A stretch of DNA of 64,000 nucleotides, from NCBI GenBank assembly GCA_038868115.1, contig JAWBXA010000004.1:8159-72158 (forward strand), in the 5' to 3' direction. The position numbers were made by a program, and so were the translations under genes. The notes below the pieces were generated by a model. The model was given only the letters and a program-made list of their open reading frames with translations, was not told where the DNA came from and did no database searches. This document shows positions 23,715 through 31,597 of this stretch, piece after piece; position 1 is the first letter of the stretch; every line of letters starts with the position of its first letter. Source of the stretch: JAGTQI01 sp038868115 (GTDB taxonomy: Archaea; Thermoproteota; Bathyarchaeia; Bathyarchaeales; Bathycorpusculaceae).

Positions 23715-24422
23715 TTGGCAATTTATCTGGCAAGCCTCTTTGGAAGTGCAAGCATAGGAGTATATTCGCTAGCCACCGAGAGGATGCTCATAATTCCAAA
23801 GTTTGTCCCCGTTAAGAAAGCTGAAAGGATTGGAAACTGGCTTAAAGTCAAGCTTGTACATACAACCATAGGCGGCTCAATACTAGTTGGCGCTTTGGCA
23901 TGTGCTAACTCAAATGGTATTCTTCTGCCCCACTTTGTAAGAGAAGATGAAATTGAAGCATTAAAAGCTGCATTCGACGGAAACATAACAGTGATGGAAA
24001 CTAGAAAGACGGCTTACGGAAACATGGTTCTCGCAAACGATTACGGTGCAATTGTAGACCCAAGGCTAAAGACATCTGAAATTAGGAAAATTGCTGACAC
24101 TTTGGGCGTTGAGGCTGTTCCAGGGGAGATAGCTCAACTTCCGTATGTAGGTTCTTTGGCGGTAGCAACCAACAAGGGTGTGTTAGCGCATCCTCTGCTT
24201 AAGGAAGAGGAGCGTAAGCTTTTGGAGGACGTTCTTAAAGTGCCAGTAGATGTTGGCACCGTTAATTGCGGCATACCATACGTGGGAACAGGCCTTATAG
24301 GAAACAGCCACGCTGTTGTTGCTGGTTCGTTGACAACCGGTCCAGAAATATTTATAATTGGACATGCCTTGGGTGTAGTAAAGGAAGATGGACAAAGTGA
24401 AAGTTTTCAGAGTTACGGGTAA
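23715..24422 (+). CDS. tif6: Translation initiation factor aIF6
   Basis: The 235-residue protein has the five-fold pseudo-symmetric pentein repeats of IF6: GSASIGVYSLATERMLIIP, LVGALACANSNGILLPHF, YGAIVDPRL, NKGVLAHPLL, and NSHAVVAGSLTTGPEI. It binds the 50S subunit face and prevents premature joining. The start is TTG at 23715, two bases after the rpl31e stop. It overlaps rplX by 35 bases. Confidence 0.95.
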   Translation: MAIYLASLFGSASIGVYSLATERMLIIPKFVPVKKAERIGNWLKVKLVHTTIGGSILVGALACANSNGILLPHFVREDEIEALKAAFDGNITVMETRKTAYGNMVLANDYGAIVDPRLKTSEIRKIADTLGVEAVPGEIAQLPYVGSLAVATNKGVLAHPLLKEEERKLLEDVLKVPVDVGTVNCGIPYVGTGLIGNSHAVVAGSLTTGPEIFIIGHALGVVKEDGQSESFQSYG

Positions 24423-24645
24423 AATTAGAAAACCAAATCTGAAAACCTACTTCAGAAAAGAGGTCATAGCAGTCAAACCTGAACACGCCGTAGAAAAAGT
24501 CTATACGGAGTTAGGCAGCAAACACCGCGTTAAACGGTTTCACATAAAAATAACCAGCGTTGACGAAATCTCACCGCATGAAATTGAGGATCCGTTGGTA
24601 AGGAAAATGGTTGCGGGGGAAGAGGGATTTGGCGGCAAAAGCTGA
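24388..24645 (+). CDS. rplX: 50S ribosomal protein LX (eL20/L18a)
   Basis: The 85-residue protein begins KVKVFRVTGKIRKPN, followed by FRKEVIAVKPEHAVEKVYTELGSKHRVKRFHIKITSVDEIS. This matches archaeal LX, the half-length homologue of eukaryotic L18a. It overlaps tif6 by 35 bases and the prefoldin gene slightly, indicating tight coupling in the operon. Confidence 0.92.
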   Translation: MDKVKVFRVTGKIRKPNLKTYFRKEVIAVKPEHAVEKVYTELGSKHRVKRFHIKITSVDEISPHEIEDPLVRKMVAGEEGFGGKS

Positions 24646-25075
24646 GGAGGAGCTTAGAAGGCTAAGCGTTGAAATGCGGATTTTAGAGCAGACAGCAGAA
24701 GCCTTGCAATCGCGAATAAGTATGATAAACGCTGTAATAACAGACTTAACTTATGCAAATATGACATTGGAAGGCTTGGAGAAACAAAAGGAAAATGCAG
24801 AGCTTCTAATCCCGATAGGAGGAAACTCCTACATAAGGGCGAGGCTTGAAACACCAGACAAGGTGACTGTTGGAATCGGTGCGGGCGTTTCTGTTGAGAA
24901 AACTTTGCAGGAGGCGAAGGAGATACTTAGGAAAAGGCTTGATGACTTGGAGAAGAGCAGGACTTCCCTCCAGCAGCAGTTTTCACAAGTTGTTGATAGA
25001 ATCAACGAGGATAGGGAACGCTTTGAAGAGTTAGCAGCCCAGTTAAGGAAGGAGACTCCCTCAAGGAATGTTTGA
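24629..25075 (+). CDS. pfdA: Prefoldin subunit alpha
   Basis: The protein has about 148 residues. Two long coiled-coil helices (AEEELRRLSVEMRILEQTAEALQSRI and the C-terminal LRKRLDDLEKSRTSLQQQFSQVVDR) flank a beta hairpin region ELLIPIGGNSYIRARLE...VTVGIGAGVSVEKT. This is the alpha subunit of the hexameric co-chaperone that delivers unfolded chains to the thermosome. I choose TTG at 24629 over an upstream TTG at 24611, because the purine-rich site GGGGGAAGAGG sits 5 bases before it. It overlaps ftsY by 8 bases. Confidence 0.9.
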   Translation: MAAKAEEELRRLSVEMRILEQTAEALQSRISMINAVITDLTYANMTLEGLEKQKENAELLIPIGGNSYIRARLETPDKVTVGIGAGVSVEKTLQEAKEILRKRLDDLEKSRTSLQQQFSQVVDRINEDRERFEELAAQLRKETPSRNV

Positions 25076-25973
25076 GAAGCTTAAATCTGGCTTAAGCAGT
25101 CTAGTAAACAAGATAACAACAACGGAGCTTAAACCCGAAAATCTCCGCCCAATACTTTCAGAGTTCAAGCTAAACCTAATAGAAAACGATGTTGCGGTGC
25201 CAGTGGCAGAGCGCATATGCGAAGAAATTGAAAAACGTTTGAACGGGGTTCAGGTCAAAAGGCTTGAGGACAAAAGGAAGGTGGTGGAGCAGCACCTCCG
25301 TGAAGTACTCTTGGGAGTTATGCGCACAAACAGCAAAATAGACTTGTTTAGGGCTGTTGAAGAAAAAAGAAAGATTAAGGAACCCTTTGTCATAGTTTTT
25401 GTTGGGATAAACGGCACTGGGAAAACAACGACGATAGCCAAAGTTGCCAAATTCTTGAATAATAGAGGTTACACCGTTGTGCTTGCATGTAGCGACACAT
25501 ATAGAGCTGGCTCAATTGAGCAGCTAGAAACTCATGCTAAGCGTTTAGGCATACGAATGATAAAGCACAAGTACGGCGCAGACCCAGCAGCTGTAGCTTA
25601 TGATGCAATAAGTCATGCAAAGGCGCACGGAATTCACGTCGTTTTGATAGACACTGCAGGTCGGATGCAGACAAACCGCAACTTGATGAGCGAACTTGCA
25701 AAAATTAAACGGGTTGTAAACCCTGACCTAACCATTTTAACGGTTGACTCTTTAACCGGCAATGATGCAGTAATGCAAGCAGAAGAGTTTCACAAAAGTG
25801 TTGGAATAGACGCAACAATCCTGACGAAAGTGGATGCCGACATTAAAGGCGGTTCAGCCTTAAGCGTAGCATATGTCACACAAAAACCCATCTTGTTCGT
25901 CGGGACTGGACAAAGATATGAGGATTTAGAGGAGTTTCAGCCTGAAAAATTTGTGGACATGATACTGAAATAA
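25068..25973 (+). CDS. ftsY: Signal recognition particle receptor FtsY
   Basis: The 301-residue GTPase has an N-domain helical bundle (residues 1-95) and a G domain with P-loop GINGTGKTTT (near 111-120), CSDTYRAGSIEQLETHA, DTAGRMQTN (near 193-201), and TKVDADIKGG (near 257-266). It ends with VGTGQRYEDLEEF. It docks ribosome-SRP complexes at the membrane. The acidic N-terminal A domain is very short, as usual for archaea. It is the last gene of the rnp4-to-ftsY run. Confidence 0.95.
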   Translation: MFEKLKSGLSSLVNKITTTELKPENLRPILSEFKLNLIENDVAVPVAERICEEIEKRLNGVQVKRLEDKRKVVEQHLREVLLGVMRTNSKIDLFRAVEEKRKIKEPFVIVFVGINGTGKTTTIAKVAKFLNNRGYTVVLACSDTYRAGSIEQLETHAKRLGIRMIKHKYGADPAAVAYDAISHAKAHGIHVVLIDTAGRMQTNRNLMSELAKIKRVVNPDLTILTVDSLTGNDAVMQAEEFHKSVGIDATILTKVDADIKGGSALSVAYVTQKPILFVGTGQRYEDLEEFQPEKFVDMILK

Positions 25974-25978
25974 TCAGC

Positions 25979-26404
25979 CTACTGCCCATACTTGTCTACC
26001 GTGAAACGCAGCCGCTTAAAAATTTCTTCAAAGCCTAACTTCTTGAACAGTTTTAGGGATGGAATGTTGTTAGAGTAGACATCAGCTTCCACGCATCCCA
26101 CGCCCTTGCCTATAAACCATTCGAGCATAGCTTTTATAAGTGCCTTGCCGATGCCGCGTCTTCTGTAAGATTTTTCAACAAAACAGTCGCATATATAACC
26201 TCTTTTACCCTTATAAGCCCAAGGCTGGCTAACCCAGCCAAGGGAGTAGCCAACGATTTTTCCTTCAACTTCGGCGACAAAAACAACGGTGTTCTCGCCT
26301 TTTATGTTCTTGAGAAGCCAGCTTGGACTTTGAAACTCGCTGGGCAGTGGAGAAATCATAGAGTCCATAGAACCGCTTGAGGATTTCGCTTTGCTGGGCG
26401 ACAT
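25979..26404 (-). CDS. GNAT-family N-acetyltransferase, short N-terminus
   Basis: The 141-residue protein has the acetyl-CoA site: VFVAEVEGKIVGYSLG, YICDCFVEKSYRRRGIGKALIKAMLEW (motif A with RRRGIG near residues 83-88), VEADVYSNNIPSLKLFKKLGFEE. The usual first strand and helix of GNAT enzymes are shortened: before the core there are only about 35 residues, mostly Ser/Pro-rich (MSPSKAKSSSG). It may be N-terminally reduced. Such enzymes acetylate protein N-termini, polyamines or small amines. It lies just upstream-side of the polyamine genes, 24 bases downstream of bpsA, but a shared substrate is only a guess. Confidence 0.75.
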   Translation of the reverse strand: MSPSKAKSSSGSMDSMISPLPSEFQSPSWLLKNIKGENTVVFVAEVEGKIVGYSLGWVSQPWAYKGKRGYICDCFVEKSYRRRGIGKALIKAMLEWFIGKGVGCVEADVYSNNIPSLKLFKKLGFEEIFKRLRFTVDKYGQ

Positions 26405-26427
26405 AAAATCACTTCCAAAATTTTGAG

Positions 26428-27498
26428 CTATCGCGTCCCGCTGTCGACATTTAATTTCTTGAGAAGTTCACGGCGCAACTTCGGATGAGTCAAATCCTCA
26501 TCGAAGTCAATAAACTTAATCCTCAATTTTTTATCCGCCTCTGTTGTTGGCAATTTTGCCGCACCAAGCACTTCAAACCTTAGTAAGGCGGATTTATACC
26601 AGTTAATTCCTAGGTTCTTGCCCACCTTAAAGCCTAAATCGTAGGCGAATCCTTCATAATCCGCGGTCCCGTAGTTCATTGGATAAACGGAAAAGCCTTG
26701 AATTATGTCTGTAATGGCGCAATTCATATTGGCAAGTAGTTTTTGAACAGACAACCACTTCTTCAGTGAAGCCTCGTAATTAGTTAAGCCAAAATACCCA
26801 ACACCATTCTCTTTAAGGCAAGAAACGCCTCTCACAATGAAAGCCTTTAGGCCGGAAACTGTTTCTAGTGGCTCGGAGGAGAACACGTCGAACTTTCCTC
26901 GAAGTTCTTTCGGCAATGGTTCAGCCACATTGTATTGAACAAACTCTATGTTAAAGCCATAATCCTTATTGACGGCTTGCAAGAAACCGCCCAGCCTTGC
27001 GTCAATGTCAAGAACTGCTACGCGAGAAGGCAAGCCGGTTAGGGCTAGTGCAACACTCAACAAGTCGTCGTCGCCTATCAGAACAATTTCTTTACCATCC
27101 AAATCTCCATAATAATGCATTAGGGCTATCCGTGAAACCACATCTTGTTCAAGCATATAACCTTGGAAAAAATCTGGAGATGGACTTGGTCTTTTTTCAG
27201 CAATCCTCTTGAACGTTTCAAGAACTTCTTTAAACTTTGCGTCAGGAATTATCCGCTTACCAAGACATGACTGGCAAATTTTTCCTTCAAAGTCTAGGCT
27301 TCTCGGGTTGATTTTTGCTTTGCCCTTGTCGGTTATGTGGAAGCCCTTCTCATCAGCGATTATAAGCCCTTCCATATTAAGCCTTTTGAGCGCAACTATA
27401 AGATCTCTTAGCGGACTGTTAATTTTGTCCAGAAGCTCCCAGAAGGTTTTCCCTGAAACTGCAAGTTCACGGAGTATTCTAGCTTCCAACTTCTCCAC
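26428..27498 (-). CDS. bpsA: Branched-chain polyamine synthase (BpsA)
   Basis: The protein has about 356 residues. It has an N-terminal winged-helix part (ILRELAVSGKTFWELLDKI...LNMEGLIIADEKGFHITDKGK), a Cys pair (ICQSC), and an aminopropyltransferase domain with the GDDDLLSVALAL motif characteristic of BpsA. VAVLDIDARLGGFLQ follows for nucleoside binding. BpsA transfers aminopropyl groups from decarboxylated SAM to spermidine, giving branched polyamines typical of thermophiles. AGGAGG at about 27505-27510 supports a GTG start near 27498; an upstream GTG at 27531 inside speH is less likely. speH overlaps and supplies the decarboxylated SAM. Confidence 0.9.
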   Translation of the reverse strand: MEKLEARILRELAVSGKTFWELLDKINSPLRDLIVALKRLNMEGLIIADEKGFHITDKGKAKINPRSLDFEGKICQSCLGKRIIPDAKFKEVLETFKRIAEKRPSPSPDFFQGYMLEQDVVSRIALMHYYGDLDGKEIVLIGDDDLLSVALALTGLPSRVAVLDIDARLGGFLQAVNKDYGFNIEFVQYNVAEPLPKELRGKFDVFSSEPLETVSGLKAFIVRGVSCLKENGVGYFGLTNYEASLKKWLSVQKLLANMNCAITDIIQGFSVYPMNYGTADYEGFAYDLGFKVGKNLGINWYKSALLRFEVLGAAKLPTTEADKKLRIKFIDFDEDLTHPKLRRELLKKLNVDSGTR

Positions 27499-27832
27499 CA
27501 ACATCCCTCCTAATAACACGCTTCTCAACACTTTTGGGCTTGAACTCCTCTAACAACAATTCAAAAGCCTTCAGGGCCGGACCATCATCTCCACATGTGA
27601 AGATGTCTAAGGCCACATAACCATACTCGGGCCATGTGTGAACGCTCAAGTGCGACTCGCTTAGGAGATAAATTGCAGAAACCCCATGAGGCTCAAATTG
27701 GTGAAAACTTGAGGAGATGACATGCAAACCAGATTTAGCAACTACCCTATCCAAAACCACCCGGAGATCTTCCACTTTTGAAATCCTTTTGGGATCCACA
27801 CCCCGAAATTCGGCGATAATGTGGATGCCCAT
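27479..27832 (-). CDS. speH: S-adenosylmethionine decarboxylase proenzyme (or arginine decarboxylase paralogue)
   Basis: The protein has about 117 residues, taking the ATG at 27832 rather than the GTG three codons upstream. It has the self-cleavage site SESHLSVHTWPEYGY, where the second Ser becomes the pyruvoyl group, and DIFTCGDDGPALKAFELLLEEF, with the catalytic Cys. The enzyme makes decarboxylated SAM for polyamine synthesis. Crenarchaeal arginine decarboxylases belong to the same family, so that activity cannot be excluded. Its overlap with bpsA makes the SAM role the better guess. Confidence 0.85.
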   Translation of the reverse strand: MGIHIIAEFRGVDPKRISKVEDLRVVLDRVVAKSGLHVISSSFHQFEPHGVSAIYLLSESHLSVHTWPEYGYVALDIFTCGDDGPALKAFELLLEEFKPKSVEKRVIRRDVGGEVGS

Positions 27833-27960
27833 AGCGAACACCCAACATTATCGTCGAACTTCGGAAGCATGTCCTGCATAGTGTCTTAAGCCAACTATGC
27901 ATATGTTTTCTATCCTCTAAATTTTCCCGAAAAATTTTCCTTTTATAAATTTTTTGCTGC

Positions 27961-28447
27961 CTAAAACTCAATGTTAAAGTTGTATAAACGAGCTTCATTT
28001 CGAATTTCGGACATAAACTCCCTAAACTTTTGCAAGTCCATTGGAATGAGATCCTCCTTCTTCAATAGCTCGCAAGCTCGCATGACCACTGCTTGCATTC
28101 GCCACGATATCTAATTCCTTTTTCGCGGCACAGGCCCTCCTTTTCGACAGCCACTTCTCTTTAGCCTTAAGAAAATTTGAAACGTCTTTTCATTGCCTTG
28201 CTTCATGTTACACCAAACGTCTAAAAACCATGCACTTGACTTTAATGTTTCCGCCTTGAAGAAATCGAAGAATTTGCATGGAAACGTTCGCAGTTTAAAC
28301 ATAATTTTAAGGTTTTGCTTTGACACATTTGTAGATTTTGCAGTGTTTTTGACCTTCTTTGCTTAAGCTTTTACTGCTTCTGCAATCCTCACACTCGCCA
28401 CAGTAAAGACTACAGGGAGTACGTTGAAGTCTTACTCTTTTCAAATC
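27961..28447 (-). pseudogene. Broken cysteine-rich DUF3795-type gene
   Basis: The gap between speH and the carbamoyltransferase carries minus-strand coding fragments in different frames: RTPCSLYCGECEDC, KHCKIYKCVKAK-stop, then FPCKFFDFFKAETLKSSAWFLDVWCNMKQ. Further on are EKWLSKRRACA, GIRYRGECKQWSCEL, and finally LLKKEDLIPMDLQKFREFMSEIRNEARLYNF up to the stop at 27961-27963. The Cys pattern and the CKFFDFF and CKQW words match DUF3795, a small zinc-binding family of unknown role. At least one stop and three frame changes show it is dead. The last 45 codons form an open frame on their own (27961-28098), but they are only the tail. Confidence 0.65.
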
Positions 28448-28468
28448 GTCAACTATATGACGCTTAAC

Positions 28469-29383
28469 TTAGAACTTTTCGAGCAGTTTAAGTAGTATGG
28501 CTTTCGCTGAGTAGAGGCGATTCTCGCTTTGTTCATAGATAACCGAGTTCGGGCTTTCTATAACGTCTGCACTTATCTCGTAGCCTCTGTGGATCGGCAT
28601 GTCATGCATTATGTAGGCGTTGCTTCCTCGAAGTAACTCCTTATTTATCTGGTATGGCATCATAAGTTTGATGCGCTTTTCCTTTTCAGCGGCGAACTTT
28701 GGATCTGTGAAAAATTCCATGTCAACCCATGTGTCGGTATAAACGAAGTCAGCATCCTTCACTGCTTCCTTAACATCTAATGTGGTCTCGTAAAGTCCGG
28801 TTTTCTTAGCCTCCTTTAGAAGATCATCGTCTCTTGAAGGCTCATTAAAAATTGGCGTTACAGTGGTTATCTTCACTCCGGTTTTTGTGCATCCTTCAAT
28901 AAGGGAGTTGCAGACGTTGTTATGAACCCCTATGTAAACAAGCTTTAAACCCTTCAGCTTGCCTTTCTTTTCCTTCATGGTCATTAAGTCTGCTATTGCT
29001 TGGCTTGGGTGGTACTTTTCATCGCAACCATTTATTACCGGCACTCGTGAGGCTTTAGCCATTACTTGTAGGTCGGCGTTTCGCAGAAGCCTTGCCATTA
29101 TGCAGTTAACGTTCCGGGACAAGTATTGCGTTTCATCATATATGTCAGCTATTGTAAAGTTTGTTGTTCTCCAATCGATGTAAAGCGCATGACCACCAAG
29201 CTGCGTCATAGCAACCTCAAAAGAGACTCTGGTTCGTGTAGAGGTTTTCTGAAATATCATGGCCAAGGATTTGCCATCTAAAGCCCTTTGATATTTTTCT
29301 GGGTTTTGCTTCACCTCAATGGCCTTATCAATTATCTCCAAAAGTTGCTGCCCAGACAAATTTTTGAAGTTAATTAGATGCAT
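28469..29383 (-). CDS. Transcarbamoylase of the ornithine carbamoyltransferase family, atypical substrate loops
   Basis: The protein has about 304 residues from the ATG at 29383. GGTGA lies 8 bases upstream of that ATG, and a TATA-like AACTTATAAT near 29440 makes the earlier ATG at 29431 unlikely. The carbamoyl-phosphate site is intact: STRTR (48-52), MARLLRN, and HPSQ (125-128). The substrate side differs from ornithine enzymes: the usual SMG loop reads DME (221-223) and HCLP reads HDMP (260-263). It is probably not a standard ArgF; the amine substrate is unknown. Nearby polyamine genes make a diamine possible. Confidence 0.75.
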   Translation of the reverse strand: MHLINFKNLSGQQLLEIIDKAIEVKQNPEKYQRALDGKSLAMIFQKTSTRTRVSFEVAMTQLGGHALYIDWRTTNFTIADIYDETQYLSRNVNCIMARLLRNADLQVMAKASRVPVINGCDEKYHPSQAIADLMTMKEKKGKLKGLKLVYIGVHNNVCNSLIEGCTKTGVKITTVTPIFNEPSRDDDLLKEAKKTGLYETTLDVKEAVKDADFVYTDTWVDMEFFTDPKFAAEKEKRIKLMMPYQINKELLRGSNAYIMHDMPIHRGYEISADVIESPNSVIYEQSENRLYSAKAILLKLLEKF

Positions 29384-29488
29384 TTTTGATTTCACCAGCT
29401 TTAAACCTAAGGCTTCAACAGTTTTAAGCATTATAAGTTTTATGGAAACGTTTATCTCTTAACGGGACATCTTGCGGTTGAGAATAAG

Positions 29489-30295
29489 ATGATTCTAATA
29501 GCTGCATCGACAAGAGACTTGGCAAGCGTAAACATCACAAAACAGATTCTAGGAAACTACCCGTTTAGGCTAGTCAAAGAGGGAGTTTACAACGCTGAAG
29601 TTCATGGCCGAAAAGTTGAACTTGTAATGTTAGATGAGGAGTTAGTTTATGCACAGAACATTGCAATACACCCTTCAATAGACCTTGTTATTTTTGTTTC
29701 AAGGCACAGTAGTTTAAGTGGAACCCCGACGCTGTCGGTGCATACTCCCGGAAACCTTGGAGATGCGGACTTGGGTGGAATCCCAAGAAAAGTGTCCATT
29801 GCTCCAGCAGCTGCTATGAAAACAGCGCTGAGCACTATGGCGCAGCTTGTTGAAGAAAAACGTTTAAATTATAAAGTCTCCTACGAGTGCACCCATCATG
29901 GTCCATCATTGGATGCGCCGGCAATGTTCGCCGAATTAGGAAGCACTCCGAAAGACTGGGAAGACTCAAAGGCGGCGGAAGTTGTTGCACACGCCACAAT
30001 GAGGGCAGTAGCAGATTTTGACAAGCAGACCAGCAAGACTGTACTTGGCATCGGAGGACCACATTACAACGAAAAATTTACTAAAATGGCTTTAAAGAAT
30101 GGTATAGCCTTTGGTCATATCGTGCCAAAATATGCCGCTGCCAAGATTGATGAGGTTATTTTGAGGCACTGTGTTGAAAGAACTTTGGAAAAAGTTGAGT
30201 TTGCGGTTTTAGACTGGAAGGGAATAAAGGGCGAAGACAAGCCGAATATTGTTCAGCTGCTTAATAGGATAGGGCTGAAATTCCAAAAAGTTTAA
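29489..30295 (+). CDS. dtdA: D-aminoacyl-tRNA deacylase (DtdA/GEK1 type)
   Basis: The 268-residue protein follows the archaeal/plant DTD2 layout: AASTRDLASVNI, FVSRHSSLSGTPTLSVHTPGN, YECTHHGPSLDAPAMFAELGST near residue 130, GIGGPHYNEKFT, and FGHIVPKYAA. It hydrolyses D-amino acids or aldehyde-modified amino acids from tRNA, acting as a zinc enzyme. It is on the plus strand upstream of secE, with no obvious ribosome site problem. Confidence 0.9.
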   Translation: MILIAASTRDLASVNITKQILGNYPFRLVKEGVYNAEVHGRKVELVMLDEELVYAQNIAIHPSIDLVIFVSRHSSLSGTPTLSVHTPGNLGDADLGGIPRKVSIAPAAAMKTALSTMAQLVEEKRLNYKVSYECTHHGPSLDAPAMFAELGSTPKDWEDSKAAEVVAHATMRAVADFDKQTSKTVLGIGGPHYNEKFTKMALKNGIAFGHIVPKYAAAKIDEVILRHCVERTLEKVEFAVLDWKGIKGEDKPNIVQLLNRIGLKFQKV

Positions 30296-30384
30296 CAATC
30301 TGCGCTTTTACATTAACGCTTGGATAGAAAAGTTAATAGAAATGCTTGCTTATTTGTATCAAAGCGCAATTTGCTGGTTAGCAA

Positions 30385-30552
30385 ATGGGTTTAAGGTCCT
30401 TCCTATCGCAATGTGTAAGAACATTAAAACTCGCAGTCAAGCCCGGAAGAAGCGAGCTGTGGTTATCGATAAAAATATGCTTCTTAGGCATAGGAGCCGT
30501 TGGACTAATAGGCTTTATAATTGCCATGCTGACGAGGCTAATACAGTTTTAA
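30385..30552 (+). CDS. secE: Protein translocase subunit SecE
   Basis: This 55-residue gene is missed if only the longer overlapping frame is called. The ATG at 30385 gives MGLRSFLSQCVRTLKLAVKPGRSELWLSI followed by one transmembrane segment (CFLGIGAVGLIGFIIAML), the amphipathic helix plus single TM layout of archaeal SecE/Sec61gamma. It sits 6 bases before spt5, the universally conserved secE-spt5-rpl11 order. The longer overlapping frame 30342-30557 encodes a Arg/Lys/His-rich nonsense sequence. Confidence 0.93.
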   Translation: MGLRSFLSQCVRTLKLAVKPGRSELWLSIKICFLGIGAVGLIGFIIAMLTRLIQF

Positions 30553-30558
30553 ACTAAA

Positions 30559-31047
30559 ATGGAGATGGAAACCTTGGAAAAAATACCTACAAAAATTTTC
30601 GCCATAAGAACCACAACGGGCCAAGAGAGAAATGTGGCCAAGCTCGTTGCAGCACGAATCGAGATGAACAAAATACCAGTTAAGGCCATTCTTGTTCCAG
30701 ACACGTTGAAGGGTTATATTTTCATGGAGGCAGAAGGCCCCCACTTTATTGAACAAGCCATAACTGGCATAAAGCATGTTAGATCAAGGGTTCCGGACTT
30801 CGTTAGCTTTTCTGAAATTGAAAAGTATGTTGTGAGGAAGCCTATCATAGAAGAGCTAAATGAAAACGACATAGTTGAGGTTACAGATGGCCCTTTCAAG
30901 GGGATGCGGGCTAAAATCACTCGCATCGACAGAGCAAAGGAGGAAGTGACGCTGGAGCTTCTTGAAGCTACTTTTACACTCCCAATAACTGTTCATTCAG
31001 ATTATGTTAAGCTTATTGAAAAAGCGAAGACTGAAGGAGGAACATAA
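30559..31047 (+). CDS. spt5: Transcription elongation factor Spt5
   Basis: The 162-residue protein has an N-terminal NGN domain (KIFAIRTTTGQERNVAKLVAARIE, VPDTLKGYIFMEAEG) and a C-terminal KOW domain (ENDIVEVTDGPFKGMRAKITRIDRAKEEVTLELLEA). It binds the RNA polymerase clamp with Spt4 and keeps elongation processive. It lies in an operon with secE upstream and rpl11 two bases downstream. Confidence 0.95.
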   Translation: MEMETLEKIPTKIFAIRTTTGQERNVAKLVAARIEMNKIPVKAILVPDTLKGYIFMEAEGPHFIEQAITGIKHVRSRVPDFVSFSEIEKYVVRKPIIEELNENDIVEVTDGPFKGMRAKITRIDRAKEEVTLELLEATFTLPITVHSDYVKLIEKAKTEGGT

Positions 31048-31049
31048 AC

Positions 31050-31544
31050 ATGAGCGAGAAAAAGGTTGTGGAACTGCTTGTAAGCGGAGGCCAGGCAACG
31101 GCTGGCCCGCCATTAGGTCCTGCTCTCGGCCCTCTCGGCGTTAATGTCATGGCTGTTGTGAACAAGATTAACGAGCTTACAAAGGATTATGCTGGAATGA
31201 AGGTTCCAGTAAAGGTCACAGTTGACCCTGAAACAAAAACCTTTGAAGTTAGTGTTGGAACGCCTACAGCCTCAGCCCTCATCGTCAGCGAGTTAAAAAT
31301 TGAGAAAGGTTCTGGAAACTCTAAGGCGCAGAAGGTTGGAAACTTAACAATGCAGCAGCTTATTCGCATAGCGAAGATAAAGCGTCCAGAATTGCTTTCA
31401 AAAACATTGAAGTCTGCAGCCAAAGAAATCCTCGGAACATGTGTGAGCATGGGTGTAACCGTTGAGGGGAAAGACCCGAAAGAGGTTATGCGGGAAATCG
31501 ACGAAGGGATATACGACAAAATATTTGCTGAGAGTGAGGCGTAA
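31050..31544 (+). CDS. rpl11: 50S ribosomal protein L11
   Basis: The 164-residue protein has the N-terminal factor-binding domain VELLVSGGQATAGPPLGPALGPLGVNV and the RNA-binding domain ending LKSAAKEILGTCVSMGVTVEGKDPKEV. It forms the GTPase-associated centre with L10 and L12 encoded downstream. Confidence 0.97.
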   Translation: MSEKKVVELLVSGGQATAGPPLGPALGPLGVNVMAVVNKINELTKDYAGMKVPVKVTVDPETKTFEVSVGTPTASALIVSELKIEKGSGNSKAQKVGNLTMQQLIRIAKIKRPELLSKTLKSAAKEILGTCVSMGVTVEGKDPKEVMREIDEGIYDKIFAESEA

Positions 31545-31550
31545 AGGAAC

Positions 31551-31562
31551 ATTTTTATAATG
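31551..31562 (+). promoter_or_regulatory. Candidate internal promoter before rpl1
   Basis: ATTTTTATAATG sits in the 53-base gap between rpl11 and rpl1. The expected start near 31582 leaves a short leader before the ATG at 31598, so rpl1-rpl10-rpl12 may have a second promoter. In some archaea L1 represses its own mRNA; no L1-binding stem was assigned here. Confidence 0.35.
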
Positions 31563-31597
31563 GCTTTGTAATCCATCAATGGCACGGAGCCCTCAAA

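Noticed and set aside
30342..30557. A 71-codon plus-strand frame before spt5
   Set aside because: The secE gene in another frame (30385-30552) has the right topology and conserved position.
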